From positions 1-60,826 of the forward strand of contig JAKSYS010000366.1 of the NCBI GenBank assembly GCA_022925895.1: DNA of 60,826 nt, given 5' to 3'. Under the pieces are notes generated by a model, which had not been told where the DNA came from, did no database searches, and saw nothing but the letters and a program-made list of their open reading frames with translations. This stretch comes from Fragilaria crotonensis. Its lineage: Eukaryota > Bacillariophyta > Fragilariophyceae > Fragilariales > Fragilariaceae. The position numbers were made by a program, and so were the translations under genes. Below are positions 58,416-60,826 of this stretch, in pieces; position 1 is the stretch's first letter, and the number at the start of each line of letters is the position of its first letter.

Positions 58416-59957
58416 TCAGCTTCTCTTCTTCGTGCGGTCCAAGTCTCCCCATTCAGATTGATCCAGAGGTTGATCTGGGTCACAATAGGTTTGAATCTGA
58501 GTCATGCAGTGATTGAGCCACCGGAGTGCCTTCGTGTACTCCGCCTTGCTCACCGACGACTGATGAAGCCCTGCTGGCCGCACCAGATCAATACATCGCC
58601 CCAGGGACAACGTGGCCCCCTCAAAACAATGTCAACGGTGTCTTCATTATCCGGAAAGTGGTAACTTCCCGCAACCCACTTCGCAACCCCGGTGAAGTCC
58701 TGTACAGATCTTCCATGAGTGACACCAACTGGTGTCGAATGGCGGCAGCCGTGACGTAGTTGTCTCTCTGAAGGAATTCCCGTTCTGCCACAACGCCCTT
58801 CATGTTGACAAACAGAGGCATGAGCTCTTCGCCCAGCAGATAACAGCGACCCATGAAGGCGCTTGCGTCGTCATTGGTGTACGAATAAGGATACGTAGAA
58901 TACATGTAGCTCCAAGAACATTCGATAATGCCGTGGATAAGATCAGTCGTCTTTCTGTCGTTGCTGTGGTTTTCAAAGAGATAGTTCGTCATCGTATTCT
59001 GTATTGATTTCTTCATGCGACCGATCCGTCGTTCGCAGCATCTCAATCGGCCTCAGTGGCGATTGGTTTGGAGATCTGTGGTGAATGTCATTGAGATTGC
59101 ACAAGTGATATTCATTTGAAATGAGAGTAAAATGCAAGTGAATCTTTTTGCGGGGCATCTTTCGTTCCATCCCGTACTCGTCTTTTGGTGATTCCGCCTC
59201 TTGACTGATGGCCAGCCATTCTGTGACGTGTTCTTTTCGAATATGTGTCGCAACATGCTGCAAGGCTTTCCCTTCGTTACCGCTCGTACGATCAATAAAG
59301 AATTTGATATTGTCTAGGGAGATTCCCTCGTTGGCGCACACATGTTTGAAGAACATGAAGCCAGCGTCCGAGTCGGAAACATGATTGCCTTGACGAATCT
59401 CTCCACAAAAGCAAATGAGATCAGGATCCAGCTCCTCATTCTTGAGCAATTGTGCCAAGGTTCGTATCCTTGAGGCGTATTCCACCGTGACTTGATCATC
59501 AATGAGGTGCTTTCCGAACAATACAACAATCTCGTGACCAGCTTTTGTTTTCTCTTCGTTGTTAAATCCAAGCAGTGCTCCTATGGGATCTCTTGATAAA
59601 TTGATTCGTCCATCTACAAAGTTTGATGACGGACCATTTCCTCGAAGTCTGGCGTCAATTGCTTCGGTCAATGGGTTAGCTTTCCAACGCGGTCGTCTCC
59701 TGTGACTGTTGACGGTGACCTCACTGTGTTCTTCACGGTGTTTCTCAATGCCCTTGCTCGCGATAAGCGTTTCAGAACGACACCAATATCTGCGGCTGTC
59801 CGCTTCCCTTGCGTTCGTTTACCACGATCTTTCAAGTCTCTGGACGACGTTGCTAGTTGACGAGTCGTTGATGATCGAGCATGAAGCCTTATGGAACTGA
59901 AGGCGTTGGCACCAGGAGAGTCACTGTCACGAAAAGAAGCAATTTCAAGGATACCAT
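58416..59957 (-). CDS. putative plastid-targeted DUF218 (YdcF)-like protein
   Basis: The start at 59957 gives MVSLKLLLFVTVTLL; one base lower the frame continues GANAFSSIRLHARSS, i.e. a signal peptide plus an ANAF motif and basic Ser/Thr-rich transit region. After another shift (RPRWKANPLTEAIDARL) the core reads HEIVVLFGKHLIDDQVTVEY, DPDLICFCGE, SDSDAGFMFFKHVC, FIDRTSGNEGKALQHV and IHLHFTLISNEYHL, the order seen in DUF218 proteins (VVLG..., a GGE-like turn, S-x-N-T-x-E, then an S-x-(Y/H) segment). It continues through shifts near 58985 and 58630 to WLNHCMTQIQTYCDPDQPL and a TGA at 58416. At least four breaks. DUF218 domains are mostly of unknown function. Family call is moderate; plastid location is inference. 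Confidence 0.45.
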
Positions 59958-60421
59958 GGTGTGATGTGTGATGGGTGTGTGTGTGTATCAACTTTCAAGG
60001 ATAGCAAGGGTTTACTACCGGTAGACCACGACGGTATCGGTGCTGAAGCGTTAGCTGTACAGGCAGACAGACAACCACAACCGGAATTCCGCTTACGGCG
60101 AATTCACTCGGGAATCGGAACAGGAATGGAATGGAATTTATTACTAGTTGGCAGAGTCACGATCCAGCTATTAGTCGTCGTGAGCCGTGAGTCTATGTGC
60201 AAAGGAGCGATACTTGCTCTGGTTAATAGGGATATAACTAGTATATGCTAGGCTGGTCAACAAGAAATGTTGAGGGTATTCATGGCAAGCAATTACAATG
60301 AGGGAAGGAATGCCAGACAAGATATCAAAACTTTGCCATCATGTCATAATCACATTCTTCATCGAATGCTTTTGGAAAAATCCTTAGCCCAACATGCGAG
60401 CCACCAGTCATCAGTGTCATC
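59958..60421. other. gene-free stretch
   Basis: No gene seen. A GT-rich simple run (GTGTGTGTGTAT) lies near 59980. The segment ends where the dispersed repeat begins. Confidence 0.35.
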
Positions 60422-60826
60422 ACATCTAAGGGTGCCAAAACCAAGTCGGCTCTTGGATATGAAAAAACCAATCATCTTTGATATGATATTTTTTGCTCAT
60501 AATGTTTACCTAAAATACAGGTAAAAACTTAGGACTAAAGAGCTTGTACATCATGTGTATGAAGTGGGTTTCTCGTATTTCCTGAACTCGGAATTTCTTT
60601 TTCCTGAATTTTTCATCTCTTGCATAGGATCTCTGTACTTTGTATTCCTGAGCTCCAAAATTTCAAATCCTGAAATTCAATGACTCATTTTAACTAGCTT
60701 CCAAGTGGAATTCTGAGGCTTTGGGACTCAAATATCTGAACTATACCACTTCTTCATTTGTGATCATGAATTTCAATTCCTGAATTTGACATCCGAAAAG
60801 AAGAAGGTTGCTGTGTAGTGTGTATG
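60422..60826. repeat. dispersed repeat, copy 2 (runs off window)
   Basis: Begins ACATCTAAGGGTGCCAAAAC, like 44208, and stays alignable to the window end (offset about 16214, small indels). The left flank is unrelated to copia RT, confirming that this base is an element end. Confidence 0.85.

Noticed and set aside
44208-60826. The two direct repeats as long terminal repeats of one giant element
   Set aside because: Ordinary host genes (importin, ArfGAP and others) lie between them, the copies differ by several percent, and no LTR-type TG...CA ends or TSD were found.

Overview
The window looks like nuclear DNA of a diatom, most likely a pennate one. Four things point there. Nuclear genes are split by short introns (about 85-295 bp) with GTAAG/GTACG donors. 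There is a complete cytosolic ribosomal protein eS21. Two precursors begin with a signal peptide followed by an -AF- motif (SEAF, ANAF), as in secondary red-lineage plastids. There is also a membrane LRR protein of the kind common in diatoms and a copia element with a DTHAD protease. The species call is inference.

Layout. 0.5-3.4 kb: tandem CAP/SCP-domain genes. 4.8-6.8 kb (-): a bZIP factor with an adjacent partial self-copy and a poly(A)/(T) tract. 7.9-11.0 kb (-): a four-exon prolyl-tRNA synthetase with GST-like and editing domains. 12.1 kb: eS21. 13.7-17.4 kb: a large transmembrane LRR protein. 17.5-18.7 kb (-): a plastid-targeted methyltransferase. 18.7-23.7 kb: mostly gene-free, with a hairpin, a C/G-tract foldback and an MBF1 remnant. 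23.7-26.5 kb (-): a signal peptide - Venus-flytrap receptor - TM - coiled coil - PARP - WWE protein, the most novel item seen. 27.3-28.0 kb (-): a decayed repetitive coding relic.

29.3-44.2 kb is one copia-like retrotransposon split by two LINE insertions, each bounded by a target-site duplication: a 5'-truncated minus-strand LINE (13-bp TSD) and a full-length plus-strand LINE of about 8.8 kb (15-bp TSD). The copia reverse transcriptase is cut at 44208 by a repeat that recurs at the right end of the window (60422-60826). Next come a small spliced TE-associated gene, a Rab5-interacting-family protein, an importin-4/Kap123 gene, a secreted Pro/Asn/Asp repeat protein, an AGFG-like ArfGAP and a minus-strand gene for a possible plastid DUF218-like protein.

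Caveat. Nearly every long conserved gene carries one or two apparent 1-2 base losses in homopolymers or short repeats (ProRS, LRR, methyltransferase, importin, ArfGAP, repeat protein, both retroelements). This pattern fits residual long-read consensus errors better than mass pseudogenisation, so gene spans below are given across the breaks. The genes do not form an operon or one pathway; they are an ordinary mix of housekeeping and lineage-specific genes around a transposon nest.
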